From Pyropia haitanensis (Eukaryota > Rhodophyta > Bangiophyceae > Bangiales > Bangiaceae): a stretch of DNA of 64,000 nucleotides. Of the stretch, positions 44,724 through 55,475 are shown in pieces; within the stretch, counting starts at the first letter, position 1, and the number at the start of each line of letters is the position of its first letter. Made by a program: the position numbers and the translations under genes. The DNA is taken from positions 2,991,090 through 3,055,089 of the forward strand of contig SDUX01000010.1 in NCBI GenBank assembly GCA_008729055.1. Direction: 5' to 3'. The notes under the pieces were generated by a model. That model saw nothing but the letters and a program-made list of their open reading frames with translations, was not told the DNA's origin and made no database searches.

Positions 44724-46261
44724 TCACCTTCGGCGGAGCAGCGCAACGAGCCCGCGGCGACGCTTCTTCTCCTCCTTCCCCCCCCCAAGCAGCGGCCGCT
44801 CCGCCTCCAGTTCCGGGTGCAAGGCGGTAATCTCTGCCCACAGCTGGGCGCCGAGCTCTTCCTTGCCCGCCGCCGGGGGCGGCTCGAGCCGCACGCGTCC
44901 CCGGCCACGCCCGCCGCCACCCGGCCAACCACCCGTCCCCCCCCCGCGTCGACGCCGACGCCATCGCCGCCCGCGTCGACCGGCGCGGCGGCCCCCGCCA
45001 CGTACGGGTGGGCGGCCGCCTCGGCCGCCGTCGGCCGCGCCGCCGGGTCCACCGACAGCAGCCGCCGCAGCAGGTCCACCGCGTCGGCCGGCGGCGGCGT
45101 CACCCCCGCCGCCCGCGTCGCGGCCACCACCCACGTCGGCACGTCCCAGGCACCCTTGCCACCGCCGCAGCCGCCGCTGCTGCCGCCGCTGCCGCCGCTG
45201 CCCCCCCCGGGCCGGGCCGACCAGGCAGTGGCGCGGGCGGGCAGTTTGGCGCCGGGGAGGAGCGCCTGCGCCAGCACCACCCCCACCGCCCACAAGTCCA
45301 TGGACGCGTCATACGTTGGCGGCCGCCGCCGGCGGGGCGCGATGAGCTCTGGCGCGCGGTAGCCGCGGGTGGCCACCCCTTGCGTCAGCCCCGCATCGTC
45401 GGCGCTCGTCACCGCCGACACGCCCGATGAGGAGGACCCCCCCACCGATGGGCCACGCGCCGCCGACCCGGCCGTCGCGACCGCGCCGTCACCCGCACCG
45501 CCGCCGCCACGCCCGCCGCGTGACGCCCGTGGCCGCCGTGGCGCAATGTAGCGAGACAGCCCAAAGTCGCCGAGCAGCACGTCCCCGACGCCGTCCCCCC
45601 CGCCGCCCGTCAAGAAAATGTTGTCCGGCTTGACATCCCGGTGCACGATGCCCGTCGCGTGGAGGGCGGCAAGCGCCGCGAGCGTTTGGCCCACCACCCG
45701 CCGCGTCGTCGCGTCGCCCAGCGGCGGCCGCCGCCCCGCCGCCGCGTCCGCCAAGACGCTGCCGAGGTCCCCCCCCGCCGCAAGCGGTGTCACCAGGTAC
45801 ACGTCAACGCCTTTGCCAACACCGCCGTCCGAGCGGGCGGCGGCCACGTCGAGAAGCCGCAGCAGGTGCGGGTGTGACACGGCGCGGAGGATGCGCACCT
45901 CTCGCAGCACCTGCCGGGTGATGGCGGCAGACGCGCCCACGTCGGGCACTTTCTTGATCGCTACCCGCCGGGCGTGTGGGGGAGGTCCGCCACCGCTGCC
46001 GCCGCCGCCGCGACCCACGTCGGTCGCCGACACGAGGGTGGTACCCGAGCCGCGGGCGATGAGCGCGAGGTGCGTGTAGCGCGATGACACGACAAACGGG
46101 GTGTAGTCGATGACGGTGCGCCGCAGCGGCAGCGGCGCAAAGGGGTCTGTCGAAGAGGCCAGCGCCCACGCGGTCGGCTGCGATAACACGGTGACTGTGG
46201 GAGCGGCCACGTCCTTGAGCAACCCGACGGGGCCGGGGGGGAGCACCGTTGCAGCCGTCAT
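44724..46261 (-). CDS. MAPK-like (CMGC) serine/threonine protein kinase with atypical T-x-G activation loop
   Basis: From the ATG at 46261 the frame carries a full kinase domain: VAIKK (K103), the helix-C motif REVRILRAV, IVHRDVKPDN (H207, D209), GDFGLSRY (D232), VATRGYRAPELI, DLWAVGVVLAQALL and LLSVDPAARPTAAEAAAHP. The order and the VATR-YRAPE element place it near MAP kinases. The position of the usual T-x-Y reads TQG, so the tyrosine phosphorylated by MAPK kinases is missing. Gly/Ser-rich inserts precede the activation segment and follow DLWAVG. The C-terminus changes frame at 44937-44945 (9 C on the plus strand), giving GKEELGAQLWAEITALHPEL and a basic end RRRGLVALLRRR with a stop near 44724. 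Without that change the frame runs on as unlikely sequence to 44621. Confidence 0.78.
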
Positions 46262-47690
46262 GACCAGAGGCAACACGAAGCGAGTGTACTAGCAGTGGGT
46301 GGGTGAAAGGACGGTGATGGTGCTGCCGAGCAATGCGTCAGTTGCCGTTGCTCTGGAGGTACGCTTATGAGGACACCATTGCACCGTTGTGGGACGGTCG
46401 GAGTGGTCCCTCGCGCGGCGGGCAGGGGAAGGACGCGGGGCCCCCTCTCGCGCAACGGGCAGCGTTTCAAGCTACGGCGTCCGCCTGCGGGCGCCGGGGG
46501 TGCCCTCCCGCCCGCGCAAGAGAGGACGCTGCTGACCTCCCGCCGGCCGGGCCCGGCGATAAGCCACGACCATACGACGGGCGCCATCCCGGACATGCGC
46601 CGCCATCTTCGACCGTGGTGTGTCACACCCGTGTGCTGCGGGAGTACGCCGGCGTGTGTCGGGCGCGTGCCAACGTGCGGCGTGTGGACACGCGCTCAAC
46701 GATCCGGTGATGAAACAGCAGACCATCCTGTAGCCAATCACGATGCATTAGGTAGACCAATGAGCGACTGGTAGAGAGCGAGCTGGAAGGGTGGGAGATC
46801 CTCGGAACACGAGAAACGCACAAGGCCACACCTTTCGTAAAGGACGGCTGTATCGGGCCAGGATCTGTATCTAGACTCCGCAGCTCGCTCCGAATAACGG
46901 TAACGGAATAACAGATACTCTCGAGTCTTCGGATCTTGCGTGCGAGAGTGGGATTGGATTATGAAAAAATTTATGTCTATATATTGTAATTGTTCTAAAT
47001 GAAAACAGTTGGATGGCCCCTGCAACTGCAATCGTCGCCCGGACGCCGCCTGGATTGTTGTGGGGGCAGGCCATCGCGCTGTGCACGTGCGGCTCGTCCT
47101 CATCTGTGCGGGACACCACGCGGACCTTGCACCGGGCGGCCTTGCACTGTGGGGGGTGTAGCTGCCCCACCCCTTACCGCTTTCGAAAGGACCCCTCGCC
47201 TCTCACGCCGCCACACCTGACACCACCTGGCGACGGATGCACCATTGTCCAGCGCCGGTGGTCGGAGCCTCCTGCACGGGTCTCCGCCCCCAACGCAGCG
47301 GTACAGGGCACCGGAGATTTGGCCCTCGGACGCGTGTACGCTGTTTCTTGCAGTTCGCCGCTGGCAGCGGGCACAACCTAGCGTTGACTGCCGCCCGTTT
47401 TCCCTTGGGGGGGGTCGCTGTGGACGCACTCTCCCAACCTTGCAGGGGATGCGTGACGGTGGGCGGGCGGGCGCTGCCGGTGAACTCGGAGCGCTCTCTG
47501 CGCCGCCGGTGAGGAAGGGGGGCGGTCGGCATCCGCTTGGCATGGTTTGTCCTGAGACGACCACGGAGCCCCCGTTGCTGGTGGCGCCGGGGGCAATGAG
47601 GCCGCCCGCCGGCGGCCCCAGGGGTGCACAACCAACGATGGCAAGGGAGGGAGAACACTGCGCGGGGGGGCCAGTAGGTGCCACTATCCC
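46262..47690. other. Upstream region of the MAPK-like kinase and gene-free spacer
   Basis: Gene-free. An A/T-rich patch at 46890-47000 (TTATGAAAAAATTTATGTC) stands out against the GC-rich background. The kinase promoter should lie in the left part. Nothing else is recognised. Confidence 0.5.
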
Positions 47691-48430
47691 TGTACAGAGA
47701 CGTGCGGGGGCAAACGTGGCAGCTGGCAGTCAGCGGCGGCGGCTGGCCACGGTCGCAGCAAGAGGGAGTCTTTGGGGGGAGGGCAGTCAGCAGTAGCCGC
47801 AGCCACCAGTGGGTGGCGCCAGCTCGGCAGCGGGTTGCGAGCAGAGGTGGCATCTCGTGGCAGCCATGCAACGGCGGCAGCGGCATTAGTAGCGGCGGCG
47901 GGAGGCAGCCGCGACCCGTGGCGGTGACGGTGCGGGGGGCGGACAATCCGCGGCGGCGGCGGCAGCGCGCGGCGGCAGCAGCGAGGGGGCACGCACGGGC
48001 AGTGGCGGGCGCACCCAGCAGAGGCCACCGCGGAGGGCACCGTCTGGCAGCCAGCGGCGGCTGCGGTACATAGGCGGCAGGCAGCCAACGGCCGACGCGG
48101 GCCGCAGCAGCCACGGCTGCGACACACGGGCGGCGGGAGTGGACGGCAGCGGCAGCAAGCGGCGACGACGGGGTGGGGGGCGGTCCGGCCGACAGCCGGC
48201 AGCGGCGGCGGCTTGCCGCGGCTGGCACGGACGACGGCGGGTGGGCAGCAGGCGGCGGCGGCGGCTGCCCGCGGCGGCAGTGGGTCGGGGTACGGGGCTG
48301 CCGGTAGCAACCAGTGGCGGCGGGGGGCCGCCGCCACCGGGGCGAGCCGCCCCCGCGGCGGCGCGAGACAGCGGCAGCGGTGGAGCAACTGGGCTTGCAG
48401 GCAGCAACGGCTTTCACTCGGCGCCAACGG
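47691..48430. repeat. Degenerate GGCGGCAG-type minisatellite
   Basis: Imperfect repetition of GGCGGCAGCGG, GGCAGCCA and CAGCAG blocks with irregular spacing. It resembles the arrays at 4.2-5.6 kb and 27.2-28.3 kb in style, but I could not show a shared unit. No gene is supported. Confidence 0.5.
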
Positions 48431-50432
48431 CGGGCCCTTCAACCCACCGTTTCCAAGATCTCACGTGAGCGGAACGTTGACAATTTCGGTCGATGATTTA
48501 CTCCTCTCAATCCTGCTGGCAACCCGCTTGGCGGCCCCGCCGTGGGTACGGTGGGTGGGGGCACGCGAGGGGCACCCGCCGACTGTGGGTGGGTGTATGT
48601 CGGTGTCCTCCCGTGCTCGTGGCGGCGCGCCCACAACGCCCCTCGCCCACCAGCCAAGAGCTGTGTCAAGCAAAAACCGGGGACGCGCCTTTTGTTCCCT
48701 TATCGGCTGTTTCGGCGCCCTCGGCCCCAGCGGCGCCTCCCATTGGAGCGGCGGCTCACCCCGCAACGAGATGCGTCACGCCCGGGCGGCCCGCCGGTCG
48801 CCGATTTTTCACCCGCCTGACAGCAGCGTGTCTGGTGGGCGCTCGTATGGGTGTGCGTGTGCCCCAAACGTCCCATCGTCTACAATTGAGCTGAGGGAAA
48901 ACCCCCAGGGGGGACGCGGCCGGCGCGGAAGCGGGCCACCGGGGTGTGAGGGAGGGGCCGGCTGGGAGCGCCGCCGTGTCCCCCGCCTGGTGGTCATCGC
49001 ACGGGGGTGGGGTCGGCGCGCGGCGCGATCCGCCGCCCCACCGGCCGCCGGCGGCCGCCGGCGGCCGCCAGTCCCCCCCAGCCGTTCCGACGGAGCGCGC
49101 GCTGCGGCAGTGGTGGGCGCGGCGCCGCCTGGCAGCCGCGGCGGCAACGGCCCCCTTGGCCCCCCCCGGGGGGGCCCCGCGGACCCCTCCACGCCCGCCG
49201 TCGCCCTCGTGGTCGCGCCCACCACCACGTCCGTCGGTCCGCCAGTGTGCGCCTCCCCCCCCCCCCCCCCCCCCCCGCCTACCCGCCGATCCCGCCCCTC
49301 CCCCCCCTCCTCCCCGCCCCCGCCGTCGACGCGCTCAGCGCATGGGCACGCCCTCCGCCCGCACGATACGACACGCAGCCACCGGCCGCGTATCCACCCA
49401 CCCCACGCGCGCCGCCCTGTCGGCCACCCCCCACCTGCCACCGCCCACCTCCGCCCCACCTCACCTCCACCACCACTACCACTACCACCACCACCACCAC
49501 CACTACCACCACCACCACCACCATTCTCCGCCCATTCGCTGCTGGCGACGCGCCGCGCGCCACCGCGACAGCCCCGGCCGACGCCGTTGCCCGCGCGGCC
49601 GCTGCCAGGCCGGGCGCTGGCGGCGTCTCCCCCCCCCCCCCCCCCCCCCCCCACACCGTCGCCGCGTCTGCAACCCCCCCCCAAACGCGCCCGCTGCCGT
49701 GCCGTGGACCCGTCCGCCGGGGGCACCCGGCGGCGGCCGACGGCCGGCGCGCCGGCGGTGGTCCCCCCACGGCCCCCCACCGGGGCGGCCGTCGCGGCCG
49801 CGCCCCGCGGCGGCGGGTGCCGCCGTGGCAGCCCGCGGCGCCGGTGGGCCCCTGGGCCCGCGGCGGCGTGGCTTCCCCCCCCCCCCCCTCCCCCCCCCCC
49901 CCACCCACCCCCGTCACCCCCCACCTCCAACACCTCGCCGCCCGCCCGTCGCGGCCACCGCCAGGCTGCGCGGGCCGGCCGGCCGGCCGGCCGGCCGCTA
50001 CCGCCCCCCCGCTCCCCTCCGCTCTTGGCCGGCAGTGCCCCGCCCCCCCCGCCCCGTACCCGCCGCGGCTCCCGGCGCCAGCGCCCGCTGCTCGTCTCCC
50101 TCCCGGCCCCCCCACCTTCCCCGCCCCCACTGCGCGCCCCCCTCCCCGCGGCCGCCGCGGCCGAGCGTCCGCCGCCCGCGTCGCGCACGCGTGCGCGCGC
50201 GCGCAGGGGCGCGCCACGCGCGGCGCGCCGCCGTCGGCGAGGGGGTGGCTGCCACGGCAGGGGCTTGCTTGCCCGCGGCGCCAAATCCCCCACAACCTCC
50301 CCCCCCCCCCCCCCTCCCCGCCCCCCTCTCCCCGTTGTCCAAACCCCCCCCCCCCCCCCCCCCGACCCTCCGGGGCTTTGGCAACAACCCCCCCCCCCCC
50401 CCCCCCCCGACCCCCCGGGGCTTTGGCAACGA

Positions 50433-50463
<31 letters not shown>

Positions 50464-51611
50464 CCTACCCCCCCGCTCCTCCTCTCCCCCCACATCGTGC
50501 GCGCGCAGCCGTCGCTGCAGCCGCGGGCGCCCCCGCGCACGCGCTCCCGGTCGTGTCGCCCGCCGGCCGGGTGCGTGGCGCCCGGCTGGACGCACCGCCG
50601 ACCGCGGCGTGGCGGTGGCAGCGCCGCCGCCACCACCGTGGCACGCAGCGACCCGCAGCTGCACCGCGGGGGTGCGGCGGCGGCGGTGGCGCGGCGCGCG
50701 CGGCAGAGGCGGCGGGCGGCAGCAGCGGCGGCGGCGACGGTGGTGCCGGCGTCGCGGCGCGGGGGGAGTGGGAGAGGGAGGGAGCGGGCGCGGGGGGGGG
50801 GGGGGGGGGTGGGTGGGTGGGAGGTTGGGGTGGTGTGCACGACCGGCCGGCCCCGCGTGGGCGACGACGGGTGGGTGGGTGCGTGCGCGTCGGCGGGGCT
50901 GACGTGCGTGTCTGCGCCCTGCCGGCCGACGGTGACGCACGCGGCGCGCGCGGTGACCGTTCCCCGCTCCCCTCACCGCCCCCCCCCCCCCCCCCCCCCC
51001 CCCTCTCTCCCCGCGCAGGCCACACGCCCCCGGCCGGCGGACCGCACCGCGTTGCGTTGGGCGGGAGCGGTGGCGGCGTGAGCGCGGCGCTTGCTGGCGG
51101 CCTCCTACAGTCGCGACGCGGCGTGGCTGGGGCTGAGCTTGGGAGGGGCGGCGGCGGCGGGCGGGGGGTGGGGGGGGGGTGCGGCGGACGGGTGTGGGGC
51201 GGGTTGGGGAGGGAGGAGAGCCCGCCCGAGCAGCGGCCGCCCCGTGCGTCGCGGTCGCGGTGACACCCCCGCCGGCCGTCGGCGGGGCGGCCGGCAGGGG
51301 GTGGTGACCAGGGGGGAAGAGGAGGAGGGGGGGGGGGGGGTGTCGGCCCCCACACGCGGACGCCCGTCGCTGCTGCTGTGGCCGCGGCGGCCGCGGGCGC
51401 CGCCGGCCGCTGTGCGGGGGGGGAGCGCTCGGCTCGGCCGCCTCCGCCGCTGGCCACTCCCCCCCCCCCCCCCCCACGCCGTCTCCCATTCCCGCCCCCT
51501 ACCCCCTCCTTGTGGGAGACACTCCCCCCTCCCCTGAAGTGCTCACGCTTCCCTGCACTCCTTCCCCTTCCTCCCTCCCCCCCCCCGCCTGTCTTCTCCG
51601 TTGACGCCACC
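48431..51611. other. High-GC stretch with C runs, no supportable gene
   Basis: Long C runs recur (49257-49276, 49631-49652, 50288-50313, 50347-50363, 50434-50459, 50981-51003). Protein-like fragments on the plus strand, such as RYDTQPPAAYPPTPRAPP (near 49365), DDGWVGACASAGLTCVSAPC (near 50862) and ASYSRDAAWLGLSLGG (near 51105), sit in different frames and no domain is recognisable. One gene broken by run-length changes is possible, but the evidence is too thin to call. The right end contains the promoter and leader of the kinase at 51612. Confidence 0.3.
49466..49524 (+). repeat. Imperfect (ACC)n trinucleotide array
   Basis: A run of about 19 ACC units interrupted by a few ACT units. If translated on the plus strand it would be a Thr or His tract; whether the region is coding is unknown. 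Confidence 0.8.
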
Positions 51612-54600
51612 ATGAGCGTCGTGGGCGTCTTTTTCCGCTCCCACCCGCAACAGACGCGGCGGTGGCGCAAGCGGGGCGCGGCGTCCCCTCTGGCTGATGA
51701 TGACGACGGGATGGCCGGCGGCGGAGGTGGCGGAGGCGACGGCAGAGGTGGAGGCGGAGGCGGAGGCGTCGGTGGCAGCGTCGGTGGCGGCGTGGCGCTG
51801 CCGCCACCCCCCGACGGGGCCCGCACGGCCGCCGCCACTGACGACGACAACGCGTCGGGGAATACCACCCCCACCCGCGCCACCGCCGCCGCCGCCGCCG
51901 CCGCCGCTGTCCCCGCCGCGGATGCGGTGGCGGGCATGATTTTAGCGGCCGCGGGGGGTGGGGGAAGGGGGGCGGGCGGCGGCGGCAGCGCCACCACCGG
52001 CAGCAGCCCGGTGGTGTCGGCAGCGGGGAGTACTGACGGGGGGGGGGTGGGGCGGGGGCTGTCGGCAGACGATGGGTCTGAGCTGCCGCCCCTCTCCTCC
52101 CTCACCGAGGAGGAGTCCCTGGAGGATGGTGGCGGCGGTGGCGGCGGTGGCGGCGGTGGCGGCAGCGGCGGCGGCCGGTCGGGGGGGGCGGGTGCCTCCC
52201 CGCCACAACGAGCAGATGCCGACGACGGCGGCGGCGGCGGCAGCGGTGATGGCGGTGGTGGCGAGGGTGGCGGCGGCCGCCGCCGTGGGTCCGCAGCGGC
52301 CGCCGGATCGGGCACGCCGGCGCTGCCAGACGCGGCGGCCGCGACGGGCTCGATCGCCGCGGGCGGGGGTGGCGGCAGCGGCGGCGGCAGCCTTAGAGGC
52401 AGCGGCAGCGCCGGCGGCGGCAGCGGCAGCGGCAGCGGCAGTACTGGCCGCGGCTGGCGCAAGCCCCCCCCTGGGGATCCACCGCTGGTGGCGCCCCGCT
52501 TTCGCCGACGCAGCGTGGTGACGGGCGGCGGCGGCCACGAGGGCGCGACCGCCCGCAGTGGCGGCCCGCCCGCCGCGCCGGCACGCCCGCGTGCGCAGAC
52601 GGGCGGCGTGGCCGCTGCCGGGCCACCGCCGGCGTCGGCGGCGGCGGCGGCCAAGGCGGCGGCCAAGGCGGCGGCCAAGGCGGCGCCGCCGCCGCCGCCG
52701 ACGTCGCGGCGTCGCACGCCGCCGTTGCGTCACCATCCGACGCGCGCGGGCGGTGGTGACAGCAGCGGCGTTGCTGTCGCCGGCGGCGGCGGCGGCGGCG
52801 GTGGCGGCGGTGGTGCCCCCGCGCCCACGGCGCGCGACGCGGCCCACGTGGGCGCCACCACTGCGGCGCCCCCGTCGTCTGGGGATCCCGCGCCAGTGCG
52901 GCGAAAGTCCAAGCGCCTCCCCCAGCCGTCCCGCACGTCCTTGGCCAAGCTCCCCTTTTCGGTCCGCCGCCGCAGCCGCATCATCGAGTCGGCGTCCACG
53001 TCGGTGGCGGACCTGCCGCCACGGACCAACGCCCACGCGCCCGTGAACCGCTACGGCTCCACGGTGGACCTGCAGTCTGCGGCGGCGGCGGCGGCCGCCG
53101 AGGCGGTGGATCCCGGGGGCACGGTCGAGGGCGGCGGCGGCGCCGATGGGGGGCGGACCCCCCGGGCGGGGGGAGGGAAGGGCGGCGGCACTCGCGGCGG
53201 CCGCAAGGGCTCCTCGCGCGGCGGTCGGCGGTCGTCCTTTGGGGGAAGCGCCCCGGTGTTGGCTGTATACAAGGGCCGCCCGCTGGGCGACTTTCTCGAC
53301 GGCCCTGAGGTGGACGAGGACGCGCACATCTATGGTGGCGTGGACGTGTCAGACGACCGATCCCGTGCGGCGGTCACGTCGGCGGCACCCTACCCGTCGG
53401 CCCGTCGCGGTGGCGACGCCCGTACCGCGTTGGCGCCGAGCCTGGCGGCGCCCGGCTTGCCGCCGGTGACGTTTCGCCACGGCCACGTGGGAGGCGTCCG
53501 CCTGAGCGGGTGGGTGTCCAAGCCTGGCCGGCGGGTGGCGGCAAAGAGCCACCGGCGGTTCCTCGAGCTGGCCGACGGGGTGCTGCGCAACCGGCGGGAC
53601 CCCGACTCGCCGCCCACGTGGCAGGTGGAGATGGTCGACGCGTCTGTGTCGGCGGGCCCCGGCGAGCGGGAGCTAACCCTTCACGTGGAAGGCGGCCGCA
53701 CGACGGTACTGATTGCCGACACGGTCGCGTCGCGGCGGTCATGGCTGGGCGCCCTGTCCGCCGCCACCGCCCGTGTGGGGGACTTTTATCAGTTTGGCAA
53801 TCAGATTGGCAGCGGCGCGTACTCGCAGGTGCTCCTCGGGCGGGACAAGATTCAAAACACGCTGGTGGCGATCAAGGTGTTGGAGAAGCCGCCGGGGGAC
53901 CCAGACCGACTGGAGCTCATCCGCCGGGAGGTGGACGTGGTGAAGCGGGTCGCCCACGGCGGGGTCGTCCGCATCTTTGACGTGTTTGAGTCGCGGGAGA
54001 AGACTTATGTGGTGATGGAGTACATGGCTGGGGGGGAGCTCCTCGACGTCATCACCGAGCAGGAGCGTCTGTCAGAGCGCAACGCACGGCACGTCATTCG
54101 GGAGCTGCTGCTGGTGGTGGAATACCTCCACTCGCGCAACATTGTTCATCGGGATATCAAGCCGGAGAACATCCTGTGCGACGGGCGCTCGTGGCCGTTG
54201 CGGATCAAGCTGACCGACTTTGGGCTGTCCAGGGAACTGTCCAACTCTGGCGATGAGTGCATGCGCTCCCACTGGTACGTTGGGGAAGAGTGGCAGGGGA
54301 TGCAGGCGGTGCGCGCTAGCAAGGTGGGTCGTGCGCATGCTTTTTCTGTCTGCCCTATGCAAGTGCTTGCATTGGGCAAGCCGGGGGGGGCTCCCCATGC
54401 AACTGTTTGCATTGTGGGCAGCGGGAGGAGCGGCTTCTTGCTGTCGGTCCACCTGTCGCGCGCTGGGGCCTGCGCATGGCACGCCGTGTGCTTGTTTGTG
54501 TATTCCCGCGCAGTTGTTCTGACCGTGCCTGCGCTCGGTTGTTACTTCTGTTTGCTTTGGCTGGACTGCTCCTCTTGTCTTGCGGTTGCGTACTCGTTTT

Positions 54601-55475
54601 TCTTGGCTGTCTTCTTCATCATTTCTGTCTGTGCTCCCCTCTATCTCCATTGCTGCGCGTCTCCCCCCTCTAACAGTGGGACCGCCTATTACCTTGCCAA
54701 GGAAGTGTTTGACGGCAACGGCTATGGCAAGCCTGTGGACCTCTGGGCCGTGGGCATCGTCCTGTTTGTGATCTTGTCGGGTCGCTTTTGCTTTTACGGC
54801 GACACGGACGAGCGGTTCATGCGGCGGCTGCGGGCGGGCGTTCGGTTCCCCGAATCCGAATGGAGCACCATCTCGGAGGGCGCCCGCTCGCTCATCCGAG
54901 GGCTCCTCCGCCCCGATCCGGCCACCCGCCTGACCGCCTCCCAGGCGTTGCGGCATCCGTGGCTGCAGCCCGCCCGTGACCGCGCGGGCGACCCGGTGCC
55001 GCACGTGCCATCGATGGGCACCGCTGCTGGGGTCGGCGGCGGCGCTGATGGCGGTGGTGGCGAGCGCCGCGGCAGCGTCGGCGGTGTCGGCGGCATGGCG
55101 CCGTTGCCGCCTATCCAGCCGAGCTCGTTTGGCATGGGCGGCCGCCCGCCGCGGCGGGCGGGCGGCAGCATTGGCGGCGGCGGCTTGAGCCTGTCAGTGG
55201 CCGCGTCAGAGAAGCGAGCGGCCGCCGCCACGGCGTACGGGTGTGGGCACGGGGGGAGGTACGGCGCTGCCGGCGGGGGTGGCGTAGGTGGCGGCGGGGG
55301 GGGTGGCGGCGGCGGTGTCAGCCCGCTGCCGCCCATGCCTGAGGAGAGTATGAGCCTCCGGTTGGGCCAGTACATGCCGCCGTCAATCGACGCGGAGCGG
55401 ACCATTGCGGGCTTCGCTGTGAACGTGCCGCCGGCCAAGTGGCGGGGGGCGGGGGGGGCGGTCCGCACCGATTAG
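51612..55475 (+). CDS. PH-domain CAMK-type protein kinase, 2 exons
   Basis: The ATG at 51612 has an excellent context (GCCACCATGA). Exons 51612-54274 and 54677-55475 encode 1,153 residues. A Gly/Ala/Ser-rich, probably disordered N-terminus with basic segments (RRKSKRLPQPSRTS) leads to a PH domain (about 625-720; VRLSGWVSKPGRR ... RRSWLGAL), then a CAMK-group kinase domain (about 724-980): IGSGAYSQV, VAIKVLEK (K755), VVMEYMAGGELLDVI, IVHRDIKPEN (H846, D848), LTDFGLSR (D869), CGTAYYLAKEV at the splice junction, DLWAVGIVLFVILSG. The APE motif reads AKE. The C-terminal 170 residues are low-complexity. The PH domain suggests phosphoinositide-dependent membrane recruitment. It converges with the BLTP2-type gene. 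Confidence 0.88.
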   Translation: MSVVGVFFRSHPQQTRRWRKRGAASPLADDDDGMAGGGGGGGDGRGGGGGGGVGGSVGGGVALPPPPDGARTAAATDDDNASGNTTPTRATAAAAAAAAVPAADAVAGMILAAAGGGGRGAGGGGSATTGSSPVVSAAGSTDGGGVGRGLSADDGSELPPLSSLTEEESLEDGGGGGGGGGGGGSGGGRSGGAGASPPQRADADDGGGGGSGDGGGGEGGGGRRRGSAAAAGSGTPALPDAAAATGSIAAGGGGGSGGGSLRGSGSAGGGSGSGSGSTGRGWRKPPPGDPPLVAPRFRRRSVVTGGGGHEGATARSGGPPAAPARPRAQTGGVAAAGPPPASAAAAAKAAAKAAAKAAPPPPPTSRRRTPPLRHHPTRAGGGDSSGVAVAGGGGGGGGGGGAPAPTARDAAHVGATTAAPPSSGDPAPVRRKSKRLPQPSRTSLAKLPFSVRRRSRIIESASTSVADLPPRTNAHAPVNRYGSTVDLQSAAAAAAAEAVDPGGTVEGGGGADGGRTPRAGGGKGGGTRGGRKGSSRGGRRSSFGGSAPVLAVYKGRPLGDFLDGPEVDEDAHIYGGVDVSDDRSRAAVTSAAPYPSARRGGDARTALAPSLAAPGLPPVTFRHGHVGGVRLSGWVSKPGRRVAAKSHRRFLELADGVLRNRRDPDSPPTWQVEMVDASVSAGPGERELTLHVEGGRTTVLIADTVASRRSWLGALSAATARVGDFYQFGNQIGSGAYSQVLLGRDKIQNTLVAIKVLEKPPGDPDRLELIRREVDVVKRVAHGGVVRIFDVFESREKTYVVMEYMAGGELLDVITEQERLSERNARHVIRELLLVVEYLHSRNIVHRDIKPENILCDGRSWPLRIKLTDFGLSRELSNSGDECMRSHWYVGEEWQGMQAVRASKVGRAHAFSVCPMQVLALGKPGGAPHATVCIVGSGRSGFLLSVHLSRAGACAWHAVCLFVYSRAVVLTVPALGCYFCLLWLDCSSCLAVAYSFFLAVFFIISVCAPLYLHCCASPPSNSGTAYYLAKEVFDGNGYGKPVDLWAVGIVLFVILSGRFCFYGDTDERFMRRLRAGVRFPESEWSTISEGARSLIRGLLRPDPATRLTASQALRHPWLQPARDRAGDPVPHVPSMGTAAGVGGGADGGGGERRGSVGGVGGMAPLPPIQPSSFGMGGRPPRRAGGSIGGGGLSLSVAASEKRAAAATAYGCGHGGRYGAAGGGGVGGGGGGGGGGVSPLPPMPEESMSLRLGQYMPPSIDAERTIAGFAVNVPPAKWRGAGGAVRTD
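54275..54676 (+). other. Stop-free 402-bp intron in the kinase activation segment
   Basis: The donor is GTACGT at 54275 and the acceptor TCTAACAG ends at 54676, after a pyrimidine-rich stretch. Both sides share phase, and splicing makes the TGT codon that completes CGTAYY, the normal CAMK activation-segment motif. The intron is 3 x 134 bases and contains no in-frame stop. Confidence 0.82.
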
